A stretch of DNA of 64,000 nucleotides. Origin: Paraburkholderia podalyriae. GTDB lineage: Bacteria > Pseudomonadota > Gammaproteobacteria > Burkholderiales > Burkholderiaceae. Made by a program: the position numbers and the translations under genes. Location of the stretch: positions 1-64,000 of the forward strand of contig NZ_VZQQ01000028.1 in NCBI RefSeq assembly GCF_014397785.1, read 5' to 3'. This document shows, piece by piece, positions 9,101-18,281 of the stretch (position 1 is its first letter; every line of letters starts with the position of its first letter). Under the pieces are notes generated by a model. The model had not been told where the DNA came from. It searched no databases and worked only from the letters and a program-made list of their open reading frames with translations.

Positions 9101-10630
9101 TCACGGCGTTAGCTTGCTGCTTGAGAGCCATTCGTCGCGCAGTCTGTTTTTCAGTATTTTTCCTACTCCGGATAGCGGCAGTGGCTCGGTGCGGATGTCA
9201 TATCCGCGTGGCACCTTGTAGCGTGCAATGTGGGCTCTGCAGTGGGCGTCCAGGTCCGCGGGGGTTGCGACGTAGCCGGGTTTGATGACGATAACGGCAT
9301 GCACTCGCTCACCCCAACGCTCATCTGGCACCCCGATCACTGCGCATTGGCTGACCGCCGGGTGCATACTCAAGACTCTCTCGACTTCGGCGCTATAGAT
9401 GTTCTCGCCGCCGCTAATGATCATGTCCTTAATGCGATCTGCAACAAAGAGAAACCCTTCGTCGTCCATATACCCCGCGTCACCCGAGCGCAACCAACCA
9501 TCCTTGATCGTGTCCGACGTTCTCTGCGGGTCCCGCCAGTAGCCCCGCATGACGGCAGGGCCGCGGATCTGGATCTCGCCTACAGTGCCGGTCTCGCAGA
9601 GGCAGTCGTGCTCGTCGACGATCCGTATCTCGAAGCTCGACGTCGGTTGTCCGACTGACGTCAATTTCCCCGCTTTCGGACCGCTCGTTGAATGCCACTC
9701 CGGCAATAGGCATGTGCATGCGCCGCTGCACTCTGTCATGCCGTAGAACTGTTGAATTCGCACGTTTTGAAAAGCGTTCAGTACCCGATCTACCAACGCC
9801 GGCGAAATGGGTGCTGTGCCATAAGAGATGGTTCGGACCCCCCTGAGCAAGCTATCGTCACGCTCCGGTGCGTCAAGCAGCATTGAAAGCATGGTCGGCA
9901 CGAGTTGAAGGTGCGTTATGCCGTCGGTACGCAGGCGCGAAAAGACCTCGGCTGCACTGAAATGCGACAGGAAACTGTGGGCCCCTGCAGCGAGCGTTAC
10001 ACCAAGACCAATGCCGAAATCAGCAAGGTGGAATAGCGGCGTCGTATGAAGGTAGACCGTCTCAGTATCATGGCGCAGGTCACGCTGCATGTTTGATGCC
10101 GCGAATGCCAAATTCGAATGGGTCAGTTCTACGCCTTTGGGAAGGCCTGTTGTGCCACCGGTATAGAAGATGCACGCGAGTTCCTCTAATGCTACTTGGG
10201 CGTCGTCAATCGGCGATGCGGCAAGCATGCCGCGGCGATGATCTTCGTCCACGACGATAACGCCCTGGAGTGATTCCACGGCCTCACGGGCGCGCTCAGC
10301 CGTCGCCCGAAATGTATCGTCAGCAAGAAGAAACCGAGCTTCGGAATGCTCGAGGATGTAACGCAGTTCGTCATAGGCGAGGCGGGTATTCAGCGGTACC
10401 AATACGCCGCCGCCCCACCATACCGCAAGCATCAATTCAAAGTAGAGCGGCGAATTCAGGGCAAGTGTCGCTACGTGGTCGCCGGGTCGCAGTCCCGCAG
10501 CGTTAAGTGCAGAAGCGAGTGATGCGATTCGCCTAGGCATTTCGCGCCAGGTCGTTCTTTCCGTACCACTGATAATGGCCCATCCATCCGGCCGTACAGT
10601 TGCGGCACGGCGGATTGCGGCAGTGAGCAT
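9101..10630 (-). CDS. Acyl-CoA ligase (AMP-forming), first paralogue
   Basis: A 509-residue adenylate-forming ligase that activates a carboxylic acid as its CoA thioester. Motifs in order: the P-loop YTGGTTGLPKGVE, the A5 motif FYGMTECSG, and the C-terminal hinge SGDAGYMDDEGFLF with VADRIKDMIISGGENIYS; a catalytic lysine lies in GVGKILKNRLR. ATG 10630 is chosen over the longer frame because GGAGG stands just upstream. It is strikingly similar along its length to the ligase at 35197-36732 (LTAAIRRAA/STAALRRAA start, VDRIKDMIISGGENIY). An operator-promoter at 10819-10858 faces this gene, putting it in the palindrome regulon. Substrate unknown, probably a medium-chain or cyclic acid. Confidence 0.88.
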   Translation of the reverse strand: MLTAAIRRAATVRPDGWAIISGTERTTWREMPRRIASLASALNAAGLRPGDHVATLALNSPLYFELMLAVWWGGGVLVPLNTRLAYDELRYILEHSEARFLLADDTFRATAERAREAVESLQGVIVVDEDHRRGMLAASPIDDAQVALEELACIFYTGGTTGLPKGVELTHSNLAFAASNMQRDLRHDTETVYLHTTPLFHLADFGIGLGVTLAAGAHSFLSHFSAAEVFSRLRTDGITHLQLVPTMLSMLLDAPERDDSLLRGVRTISYGTAPISPALVDRVLNAFQNVRIQQFYGMTECSGACTCLLPEWHSTSGPKAGKLTSVGQPTSSFEIRIVDEHDCLCETGTVGEIQIRGPAVMRGYWRDPQRTSDTIKDGWLRSGDAGYMDDEGFLFVADRIKDMIISGGENIYSAEVERVLSMHPAVSQCAVIGVPDERWGERVHAVIVIKPGYVATPADLDAHCRAHIARYKVPRGYDIRTEPLPLSGVGKILKNRLRDEWLSSSKLTP

Positions 10631-10818
10631 GAGCGTGCCTCCGTTGTGGTGTCGGTGGGTTGGGCGAGCCTCGCGTCGGCCATTCTTAATCTTGAGGTTG
10701 CATTCGCAGCTTGGACCGTCGTGCAATGTGGTGAAAGCAATCGCAGGCACGATCGGGTTCGCCTTGTCCTCGGCTGAGCTGTGTGAAGCTCGCGTGGGCG
10801 CACACCGCGATGTGACAA

Positions 10819-10858
10819 ATTAAAGCATGGTCATCGGCGAAAGTGAGCGAGCATTTAC
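10819..10858 (-). promoter_or_regulatory. Operator-promoter for the acyl-CoA ligase
   Basis: The 16-mer GTGAGCGAGCATTTAC (10843-10858) is a variant of the regulon palindrome. On the minus strand its inner edge gives a -35-like CTCACT (10842-10847), then exactly 17 bp, then TTTAAT (10819-10824) as -10. The promoter faces the ligase starting at 10630. Confidence 0.6.
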
Positions 10859-10988
10859 ATGGCGTTTACCCTGTCATTGCCCCACCATCCGCTGGCCCGG
10901 GTGGCGCCCAGACGCGCGCTTCTTCCTGTGGGCTTCAGCCGTAGCTCGCGGGATCCTCGCTTGACCGCGACGTTGGGGTATACTCGAT

Positions 10989-11028
10989 GTGAACCAAAAT
11001 TTACTTTAGACTGGGGATCGGCTCTAAT
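10989..11028 (+). promoter_or_regulatory. Operator-promoter for the acyl-CoA dehydrogenase-fold gene
   Basis: Palindrome GTGAACCAAAATTTAC (10989-11004) overlaps the -35 box TTTACT (11000-11005). A 17-bp spacer leads to TCTAAT (11023-11028). This fires toward the gene at 11283, leaving a leader of about 250 bases in which I see no other gene. It is arranged back to back with the promoter at 10819-10858. Confidence 0.68.
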
Positions 11029-11282
11029 GTCACAACGGCCGACTTTTTGAGGTTCAAGGATGGGTCACCGAAAGCAGAGCATCGGCACAGGTCAGAACGC
11101 GGAGTGGGATAGCCTCACCGGTATGCACTGTCTGCAGGTGCGTTCAGAAGCGCCATGGGGCGCTTCGCCAGGTAGCCACCATTGGCATGAACCCGTGGCC
11201 ACTGAAACGATGCTCGACTTTGATAGTTGGGGCTGATGAATCGGCTTGTTAGCTTTAGCCTATAACCTTCTAGGGAGTAGAA

Positions 11283-12506
11283 ATGTACGTCTCGAACGCC
11301 AAGAGAAAACTTGGTCGGGCGGATTTTTCCTTTCACGATCTCATCAAGCAAGTACAAGAGCTGCGGCCGCTGATTGAAGAGAGCGCGCCGAGCAACGAAG
11401 GTCGCGGAATGCTGGCGCCCGCAGTGGTCGATGCCTTCACCGAAATGGGCTTGTTCGGATACTTCGCTCCGAAGGAAGTGCATGGGTGGGAGTTGTCCCC
11501 CGTAGAGGCATTAGAGTTGATCGAAACGGTCGCCGAAATAGACGGCCCCACCGCCTGGGTTTTGTTTGCAACCGGGCTGTGCACATCTGCGGCCGGCGCT
11601 TTTCTGGGTGATTCCGCCGTGGAGGCGATGTTTGGTAGCGGACTGACCGTCGCGGCCGGGCAAGGCATCCCGAATGGGAAAGCAATTGCTGTCCCCGGGG
11701 GTTATCGGCTCACAGGTAAATGGAGTTACGGCAGCGGTATCAAGCATGCCCATTATGTGCACGCTGGTGCGATCGTCTATGAAGAAGGGCGTCCGCGAAC
11801 GGTGCGCAACGGAACGACAGAGACGCTGATTCTCAACGTGCCAAGGGAAAAGGTAAATTTTCACGATAACTGGGATGTTATAGGGCTGCGAGCGACCGGC
11901 AGCATTGACTACTCAATAGACGATGTCTTCGTGCCTGAAGATTTCTGCTATACGGCACGGGTGACTGAACCCCTGCGCGGCGGGTGGACGTACCGGACTG
12001 GACCCATTGGCATCGGCACTGTCGGGCACACGGCATTTGCTCTCGGGCAGGCCAAGCGCATTCTTGGCGAAACCGCCGCTTTAGCACGTGCAAAGGCTGC
12101 AATCCCGAATTCGATTGCCAACTCGTCGAGCTTCCTCGAAGGATACGCATGGATGGAGGCGAGGGTCAAAGCGGCGCGCGCGCTGGCGTTCGAAACCTGG
12201 GCAAGCGTCGAAAAGTCTCTTCGCCAGGGCGAGCCCTTCACAACCCGGCATGTGACGCTGATCAGGCTCGCGTTGAATCATGCAACGTGGACGGCTGTGG
12301 AAGCATGCGATTTCGCCTTCAAGGCGGCGGGCGGTGTTTCTCTGAGAAATGGAATCATCCAGCGGATCTACAGGGACATGCACGCCGGTTCGCAACACAT
12401 CACCTCGTCGCCCGTGATGCTCAGCGAGTGCGGCAAGGAATTGGCTGGATTGGCACCGGGCAAGCAATGGAGTTCCTTGGGGCTGGTCGATGCCGTTGCC
12501 GAATAA
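11283..12506 (+). CDS. Acyl-CoA dehydrogenase-fold flavoprotein (dehydrogenase or group D monooxygenase)
   Basis: A 407-residue flavoprotein of the acyl-CoA dehydrogenase superfamily. The helical N-terminal domain (to about residue 120), the beta-domain with GGYRLTGKWSYGSG and the C-terminal helical bundle ending with QHITSSPVMLSECGK are visible. The GKWSYGSGIKHA form and the weak acyl-CoA base region make it more like HsaA/DszC-type reduced-flavin monooxygenases than classic beta-oxidation dehydrogenases. No flavin reductase gene is adjacent. ATG follows GGGAG by six bases. The upstream promoter places it in the palindrome regulon. Either role fits an oxidative ring or side-chain step. Confidence 0.75.
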   Translation: MYVSNAKRKLGRADFSFHDLIKQVQELRPLIEESAPSNEGRGMLAPAVVDAFTEMGLFGYFAPKEVHGWELSPVEALELIETVAEIDGPTAWVLFATGLCTSAAGAFLGDSAVEAMFGSGLTVAAGQGIPNGKAIAVPGGYRLTGKWSYGSGIKHAHYVHAGAIVYEEGRPRTVRNGTTETLILNVPREKVNFHDNWDVIGLRATGSIDYSIDDVFVPEDFCYTARVTEPLRGGWTYRTGPIGIGTVGHTAFALGQAKRILGETAALARAKAAIPNSIANSSSFLEGYAWMEARVKAARALAFETWASVEKSLRQGEPFTTRHVTLIRLALNHATWTAVEACDFAFKAAGGVSLRNGIIQRIYRDMHAGSQHITSSPVMLSECGKELAGLAPGKQWSSLGLVDAVAE

Positions 12507-12721
12507 CATTCACCGAAACGTGGATCGAGAGGCAACCCGCTGGACCCGCAACCGGTCCGGAACGCTTAACGCGAGCCGCCATTGTCGGTGCGGTCCTTTT
12601 GCAGGGGCCTTTGCCACGGGGCTCGGATGGCGATGGCTTTGAATTCGTAGCTTAGCGGTGACCAGGCCATTTACATCGGATCTTGCAAACCACCTTTTGA
12701 AACGCAGTGCTGCGTAAAACG

Positions 12722-13642
12722 ATGTCAAATTTGAAAATTGAGGCTGCGCCACCACTGGCACCGGAGTACCTCACCGAGATCCGAAAAATTCCGACGACAC
12801 TCTCCCCGGAGAGCTTTGAAGCGTCGCTCAGGCTTTGCGCACCGCTCCACTCACACGACGTGGGCGCGCCGTGCGGCACGGTTACTCTAGATTTGCGCTA
12901 TGGACCCGATGACCGGCATTGTCTGGATTTTTATCGCCCAGTCGATGCGTCTGGGCAAAGCCAGCCGCTCGTGCTTTTCATCCACGGTGGTGGGTTTGTC
13001 GCTGGGAACCGCCGCGTACCAGGAACTTATCTTTATTCCAACGTTGCCGCGTGGGCCAATTTTCATGGCTTCGCGGCAGCACTCATGTCGTACCGTTTGG
13101 CCCCTACAGCCAAGTGGCCAGCGGGTGCCGAAGATATCGAGCGAGCGATCGATTGGCTGGTCACGAATTCCGGGCGACTCGGCATATCAACCGAGCAGTT
13201 GGTCGTCATCGGTCATTCAGCAGGCGCAACGCATCTCGCTTCTTGGCTGTCCGGGCACCATGGTCAAATCCCTGATTCGTCAGCCGTCCGTGGGGCCGTG
13301 CTCATTTCAGGTATCTTTGCCCCCTCATTGCTTCCTTTCCAAGGCGCGTTCGCTTATTACGGCGACGATTTAACGCCAAGCCGCTATTCAACAGTCAATG
13401 GCATCGAGGCGTCTGAAGCTCCTCTGTTGCTGGTCGCGGCCGAATTCGATCCGCCGGAATTCATTAGCCAATGGAACGCCGTGGTCAGCGCCAGAGCGGC
13501 GACACCGGGCGCTAAGACCACGACGTTTCTTGTTCCAAACCAAAATCATTTCACGTCCATCCAGCACCTCGGTGTCCAGGCGGATGACCTGGGCGTTGAG
13601 ATGGCGAAGTTCGTGCAAAGTTGTGTAAAGCGGCCCGATTGA
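12722..13642 (+). CDS. Alpha/beta hydrolase, HSL-like esterase or lactonase
   Basis: A 306-residue alpha/beta hydrolase with the oxyanion-hole motif FIHGGGFVAGN, the nucleophile elbow GHSAGATH and a late histidine (QNHFTS). This is the hormone-sensitive-lipase/kynurenine-formamidase-like subgroup. The frame is open from a GTG at 12707, but ATG 12722 is the simplest start. It lies about 215 bp behind the acyl-CoA dehydrogenase-fold gene on the same strand and could share its transcript. In a pathway containing a Baeyer-Villiger monooxygenase such an enzyme could open the lactone or cleave the ester formed; this is inference. Confidence 0.82.
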   Translation: MSNLKIEAAPPLAPEYLTEIRKIPTTLSPESFEASLRLCAPLHSHDVGAPCGTVTLDLRYGPDDRHCLDFYRPVDASGQSQPLVLFIHGGGFVAGNRRVPGTYLYSNVAAWANFHGFAAALMSYRLAPTAKWPAGAEDIERAIDWLVTNSGRLGISTEQLVVIGHSAGATHLASWLSGHHGQIPDSSAVRGAVLISGIFAPSLLPFQGAFAYYGDDLTPSRYSTVNGIEASEAPLLLVAAEFDPPEFISQWNAVVSARAATPGAKTTTFLVPNQNHFTSIQHLGVQADDLGVEMAKFVQSCVKRPD

Positions 13643-14111
13643 ATTTCCCTGCGCCGCACCCTGGTAGAAACGCCGACTGACGAGGCTGAGTGGCCTACAA
13701 GCGTCGGAGTCGATATCGCGACATGGCGCAGCTATGACTGAATAGGTTTGCCTTGAGCTCCGACCGTTGGCCACCGGCCAAGGTTGCCGTTCCTCGTTTC
13801 CGGAAAGTTCTGCAGAGCGTGGACGTCCGCAAAGGAGTCCGCCGAGTGCGCTCGCCAGGCGCGCGGTCGTCTCGTTCGGGTCTGAACAATTGAACGTGGA
13901 TTCACCTCCAGTCCCGGTTGGGCGCCATGCGAGCAGTCCCAATCGCATGTCCGGCGAGTTCGATCCGCTGCGGGCGATGGCTGCGCGGCCGCCACGTGTC
14001 ACCCCGCTACGCTCGAACATTCTGCGTCACATGGGCAGTCCCGCATCAATCCCATTGCGGCGCTAGCTGGGCACGCCTGACGGCACCGCGCTTTGAAGGG
14101 GAAAACCCTAC
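13643..14111. other. Non-coding stretch between hydrolase and FadJ-like gene
   Basis: About 470 bp without a convincing gene. Open frames on both strands are arginine- and proline-rich and lack ribosome-binding sites. It could be a dispersed intergenic repeat or gene debris. Confidence 0.45.
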
Positions 14112-14152
14112 GTGATGTGGCATTTACTTTTTGTTGTGAATCGTGATTTACT
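14112..14152 (+). promoter_or_regulatory. Tandem operators before the FadJ-like operon
   Basis: Two copies of the palindrome, GTGATGTGGCATTTAC (14112-14127) and GTGAATCGTGATTTAC (14136-14151), lie 24 bp apart, each followed by T to make TTTACT. The second TTTACT stands 18 bp after the first and could serve as a poor -10. A leader of about 190 bases precedes the GTG start at 14343. Confidence 0.65.
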
Positions 14153-14342
14153 TCTATCCAACGGACCTGCCAGCCTCATGGCCGTTAAGCGCAGAGCAAT
14201 GCTCAGGAGAGGCCCCCTCAGGGGACACCACGTCATCGGATTGGCGTCCAAAGGGACCCCCCTGACGCGCCATGCCGCTGTCCGATTTTGGGTTTGTCCG
14301 CACCGGGACCAGCAACGGCAACGAAACAAAGGGAACGAAGAA

Positions 14343-16466
14343 GTGATCGATTACGAACTAGACAAGGATGGCATCGCACACATCATCTGGAACAACCCGG
14401 ACGGTCCTGTGAACGTCAAGACCCCGGCGGCCATAGATGCATTCGCACGCGCCGTCGACCGCGCCATCGCCGATGATGCAGTGAAAGGGGCATTGATCCG
14501 GTCGGCAAAGCGCGACTATGTCGCGGGAGGCGACCTGATGGCGCTTTACGCAACCCAGACGCCGCAGGAAGCTGAGGCCATGGTGGCTCCGATCGGCGCG
14601 TGCCTACGCGGAATCGAGCGCTCATCCAAGCCGTTCGTTGCAGTCATCACGGGCGCGGCGCTTGGAGGAGGGCTCGAAGTTGCGCTTGCCTGCCACCGAA
14701 GAGTGGCCAGCGACGACGCGCGGGTGAAGCTCGGCTGTCCGGAAGTCAATCTTGGGCTGATCCCGGGTGCCGGTGGCACCCAACGGTTGCCGCGGCTCAT
14801 TGGAATCGCGCCCGCGACAAAGATGTTGCTTGATGGGAAGCCCATAGGCGTGAAGGAGGCACTTGGCTGCGGCCTCGTGGATGAGATTGTTCCCGCGGAC
14901 CAGGCATTGGATGCCGCCCGCAGGTGGGTGCTTGATCACCCGTCAGCACAGCAAGCGTGGGATCGCGAGGGGTTCCAGTACCCGGGATTCCAGCCGCACT
15001 CGGCCGAAGGCCAAGCGTTCTTCGCCAAAGCGTTCACGGAGCGGCAGCGCAAATCGCCTCCGGAAGATGTCGCGCCCCACGCCGTCCTGGAGGTGCTGCG
15101 GGAGGGATTGGCTGTCGACATCGATGCAGGGCTCGCGATCGAAGCCCGCCGTTTCGGGACGGTGGCAACCTCGGCCTCCGCTAAAAATCGCATTCGTACA
15201 CAGTTCATCGCAACGGGCGCGGTCAAGAAAGCAGGCCAATCCGGAGCCGGTGCGGCGACGTTTACGCCAACGCGCATCGGGGTCGTTGGCGCCGGGACAA
15301 TGGGAGGCGGCATCGCTCTGGTGTGCGCCAGATCCGGAATAGAGACCGTGCTCATCGACCGCACAGACGAAGAGGTGCGCAAGGGACTGGATCGCATCGC
15401 GAAGACGCTGGACGCTGCCGTGGCGCGACAACTGATGGGGCAGGGCCAACGCGACCAGGCGCTCTCCCGCATCGAAGCCACGACTGACTTCGGGCGCCTC
15501 GAGGGATGCCAGGCAGTCGTTGAGGCAGTAGCGGAGATCGCGGAAGTGAAGAGCGAGGTGTTCAGGAAGATCTTCGACGCGGCGGGCCCGAACGTCCTCG
15601 TGGCGAGCAATACCTCGACGCTATCGATCACGAAGATGGCCGAGACGGTTCAGACACCTGGAAACTTCATCGGCTTGCACTTCTTCGCCCCGGTGGACCG
15701 GATGGCGCTCGTGGAAGTCATCATGGGCAGTCAGACGAGCGATGAGTCGCTCGCTCGCTCGACGTCCCTGCTGAGGTTGCTCGGCAAGACGCCTGTCGTG
15801 GTCAATGATGGGCCAGGCTTCTATACATCACGGGTGGTAGCGGCCTACTCCCGCGAAGCGCTGCAGATGCTGGGCGAAGGTATCTCGCCGGAATTGATCG
15901 ACAAAGCGGCGGCGATGGCCGGATTCCCCATCGGACCTTTGGCCATGGGCGACCTCACTTCCTACGATCTCCTGAAGGACATCTTGACCAGCCTTGCGAA
16001 GGCCGGACGAGGCACGGCCGTGCAGTCCCAGCCGGCGCTGGATGTGATTGATCGGTTGCTGCGGGCTGGACGAGTTGGACGCAAGGGTGCCGGGGGCGTC
16101 TACAGCTATGGGCCCACGGGCAAGACCGTGTGGGACGAACTCCCGTCTCATTTCCCGCAACTGCAGCAACAACCTGAAGTGAGCGTGGTGATGGAGCGAC
16201 TGCTGAACATGCAGTCTATCGAAACCACGCACGTGGTCGCCGAAGGCATCGCGAGCGATCCGCTCGCACTGGATCTCGGTGCGGTGCTCGGGTGGAGCTA
16301 TCCCGCATTCCGAGGTGGCGTGCTGGCGCATATCGACCAGGTGGGGCTTCGCCAATTCGTGAAACGCAGTGATGAGATGGCGACGGAACTCGGCCCTCGC
16401 TACGTCGTTCCCGCACTCCTGCGCGAGATGGCCGCATCGGGCGCTTCATTTCACGCCTCGCACTAA
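14343..16466 (+). CDS. FadJ-like enoyl-CoA hydratase / 3-hydroxyacyl-CoA dehydrogenase fusion
   Basis: A 707-residue bifunctional beta-oxidation enzyme. The N-terminal crotonase domain (about residues 1-290) carries GAALGGGLEVALACH and GLIPGAGGTQRLPR. The NAD-binding 3-hydroxyacyl-CoA dehydrogenase domain starts near residue 312 (IGVVGAGTMGGG), with NTSTLSITKMAE, LHFFAPVDRM and NDGPGFYTSRV; a C-terminal dehydrogenase repeat follows. The frame is open upstream to 14112, but GTG 14343 after AAAGGGAACGAAGAA gives the normal N-terminus (IDYELDKDGIAH). It heads an operon with the DUF35 and thiolase-like genes and is preceded by tandem operators. It would hydrate and oxidise the acyl-CoA made by the regulon's ligases. 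Confidence 0.92.
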   Translation: MIDYELDKDGIAHIIWNNPDGPVNVKTPAAIDAFARAVDRAIADDAVKGALIRSAKRDYVAGGDLMALYATQTPQEAEAMVAPIGACLRGIERSSKPFVAVITGAALGGGLEVALACHRRVASDDARVKLGCPEVNLGLIPGAGGTQRLPRLIGIAPATKMLLDGKPIGVKEALGCGLVDEIVPADQALDAARRWVLDHPSAQQAWDREGFQYPGFQPHSAEGQAFFAKAFTERQRKSPPEDVAPHAVLEVLREGLAVDIDAGLAIEARRFGTVATSASAKNRIRTQFIATGAVKKAGQSGAGAATFTPTRIGVVGAGTMGGGIALVCARSGIETVLIDRTDEEVRKGLDRIAKTLDAAVARQLMGQGQRDQALSRIEATTDFGRLEGCQAVVEAVAEIAEVKSEVFRKIFDAAGPNVLVASNTSTLSITKMAETVQTPGNFIGLHFFAPVDRMALVEVIMGSQTSDESLARSTSLLRLLGKTPVVVNDGPGFYTSRVVAAYSREALQMLGEGISPELIDKAAAMAGFPIGPLAMGDLTSYDLLKDILTSLAKAGRGTAVQSQPALDVIDRLLRAGRVGRKGAGGVYSYGPTGKTVWDELPSHFPQLQQQPEVSVVMERLLNMQSIETTHVVAEGIASDPLALDLGAVLGWSYPAFRGGVLAHIDQVGLRQFVKRSDEMATELGPRYVVPALLREMAASGASFHASH

Positions 16467-16495
16467 TCGGTTTTATCGGAAACAGGAGAAATAAC

Positions 16496-16789
16496 TTGCC
16501 AGTCGTACAACTCAAGGCGGCCCGCGACTCCAGTACGAGCCAAGTCTATGTGCCGCCCCGCAGCCTCGTTGCTGACGGCTCCCTGCGGGAGCCGGAGCTG
16601 ATCGAAGTTGCCGCGCAGGGGCTGTTGTATAGCGCCACCACCTTCAACGGCCAGGCCTATGGGATCGTGGATCTCGACTGCGGCGCTCGTATCCAGGCCC
16701 TTCTTGCGGAAGGCACCGATCGTATCGGGGATCGCGTGATCGCGAAAACCAGCGACACCAACAATGAGACGAGATTCTCCCATGAATGA
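16496..16789 (+). CDS. DUF35 OB-fold partner of the thiolase-like protein
   Basis: A 97-residue protein with TTG as probable start, supported by AGGAGAAATAAC just upstream. The segment GLLYSATTFNGQAYGIVDLDCG is a DUF35-type OB-fold strand pattern. No CxxC pair is present, so the rubredoxin-like zinc hook found in longer DUF35 proteins is missing. DUF35 proteins typically bind thiolase-fold partners, and here the frame overlaps the start of one by 8 bp. The tight coupling supports a complex. It probably shapes acyl-CoA binding or activity of the partner. Confidence 0.75.
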   Translation: MPVVQLKAARDSSTSQVYVPPRSLVADGSLREPELIEVAAQGLLYSATTFNGQAYGIVDLDCGARIQALLAEGTDRIGDRVIAKTSDTNNETRFSHE

Positions 16790-17903
16790 CGTTTTGATCG
16801 CAGGCGTAGGCATGGTCCCGTTCGGCAATCACGGACCTGGCGTTGGCGTGAAGCTCGGGCGCGATGCTGCTCTCGCGGCATTGCAAGATGCCCATTTGAC
16901 CTACGCCGACATTGACGCCGTGGTTGTCGGTACAGCGCATCCCTTGTCGCCGCGAGGAATCTTTGTCGCTAAAGAACTCGGGCTAACGGGCGTGCCAGTC
17001 CAGCACGTCACCAATGCGTCCGCCACCGGTTTGTCGGCGATGCACTGCGCTCGGCAGGCAATCCTCTCGGGCGACGCACGACGGGTGCTCGTCGTGGGCA
17101 TGGACTCGCCGCAGAAGGCGGTGCCGGTGGAGGACATCATCGTGGCTGAAGGGAACTTGCCACCGGTCGTTTCGTTCGCGCTCTGGGCCAAACGTCGCAT
17201 GCATGAATCGGGCACCACGCGCGAGCATCTTGCCGCCATCACGGCAAAGAATTGGAACTATGCGCGGGAGAACCCTTTCGCTGCCCGCCGCGCTCCCGAG
17301 CCGGTCACGATCGAGCGGGTGCTAGGCAGCCGCATGATTGCTGATCCGTTCACGTCGATGATGTGCACGCCATGGGGAGAAGGTGCGGCCGCGGCCGTGC
17401 TGTGCAGCGACGACGGTTGGCCGGTGGGCGCGACGCAACCCCGGATACGTCTGGCCGGCAGCGCATTCGGAAGCGACGCGTACTCCCCTGAATTAATCCT
17501 CGAGGGCGCGATTGTGGGTCCGCCGGAACTTTCGCAGCGAACCGCGGCCCAGGCGTTGACTCAGGCGTCAGTGAAACGCTCCGATGTGGACGTCGTGCAG
17601 GTGCACGATGCATTCGCCGTGGAGGAACTGATGTACTACGAGCTCCTCGGTTTCTCCGAACCGGGTCCGACGGAAGCGTTAGTCGGCGAAGGGGCATTCG
17701 GACCCGGTTCGCGGGAGCGCTTTGGCCTGCCGGAGTTTTCAACCGACGGTGGACTGCTTGCGCGTGGTCATCCGGGTGGACCGACGGGCCTCGCACAGAT
17801 TTGGGAAACAGTGCGGCGCCTGCGCGGCAAGGACCGTGTAGGCATGTGCCATCTGCTTGGAGCCGGCTCCGTCTGCGTGGTCCAGGTGCTGGTGCGCGAC
17901 TAA
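16782..17903 (+). CDS. Thiolase-fold protein of the SCP-x/Ltp2 type with Ser in place of the nucleophilic Cys
   Basis: A 373-residue thiolase superfamily protein. The start region IAGVGMVPFG and the C-terminal GGLLARGHPGGPTG and GAGSVCVVQVL fit the SCP-x-like thiolase group, and VQVHDAFAVEE is the usual HDAF motif. At the nucleophile position the expected NxxCASG reads NASATG, so residue 80 is Ser (codon TCC at 17019-17021). A normal thiolytic cycle is therefore doubtful. Thiolase-fold aldolases of steroid side-chain degradation also work with DUF35 partners, so a retro-aldol role is possible. ATG 16782 is preferred to in-frame ATG 16764. It is the last of the FadJ-DUF35-thiolase trio. Confidence 0.82.
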   Translation: MNDVLIAGVGMVPFGNHGPGVGVKLGRDAALAALQDAHLTYADIDAVVVGTAHPLSPRGIFVAKELGLTGVPVQHVTNASATGLSAMHCARQAILSGDARRVLVVGMDSPQKAVPVEDIIVAEGNLPPVVSFALWAKRRMHESGTTREHLAAITAKNWNYARENPFAARRAPEPVTIERVLGSRMIADPFTSMMCTPWGEGAAAAVLCSDDGWPVGATQPRIRLAGSAFGSDAYSPELILEGAIVGPPELSQRTAAQALTQASVKRSDVDVVQVHDAFAVEELMYYELLGFSEPGPTEALVGEGAFGPGSRERFGLPEFSTDGGLLARGHPGGPTGLAQIWETVRRLRGKDRVGMCHLLGAGSVCVVQVLVRD

Positions 17904-18023
17904 GCATTTAGGTGCGGTCAGTAGCCGGCATAAAAGCCGTTCTAGCCATCATGAGTTAAAAGCACAAATTGGATCGCAGCTACGGCAATAGGGTGTCGAT
18001 CGACGGAAATGAAGGAGGGAATG

Positions 18024-18272
18024 ATGGCTAGTACAGAAAAATCGCTGCGTTGGATGGTCGAAAATTGGCTCGCGCCGAATCGGGCTATGGCGGTTCGAGT
18101 CATCGAATTCAGGCACTTCCGCTCACATCGGGGGTGCTATGTACGCGTAGAGGCACTTCGATCGACGGGCTCGGTTGCAATGTTTTTCTTTCGCCACCGT
18201 GACGGCACATGGAACGTATTCCCGCCTAATCCCGAACGGCCTGCGATGGGTGTTTACTTGCGCGCAGCGTGA
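18024..18272 (+). CDS. Small hypothetical protein
   Basis: An 82-residue basic protein with a very good ribosome-binding site (AAGGAGG, 5 bp before ATG 18024). It has no signal peptide; an aromatic-rich middle (SVAMFFFRHRDGTWNVFPP) may form a small beta-sheet. It lies between the thiolase-like gene and the MFS carrier, with the stop codon about 9 bp before the carrier start, so the two are probably co-transcribed. I do not recognise a family. Confidence 0.65.
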   Translation: MASTEKSLRWMVENWLAPNRAMAVRVIEFRHFRSHRGCYVRVEALRSTGSVAMFFFRHRDGTWNVFPPNPERPAMGVYLRAA

Positions 18273-18281
18273 TTGCGGTAC

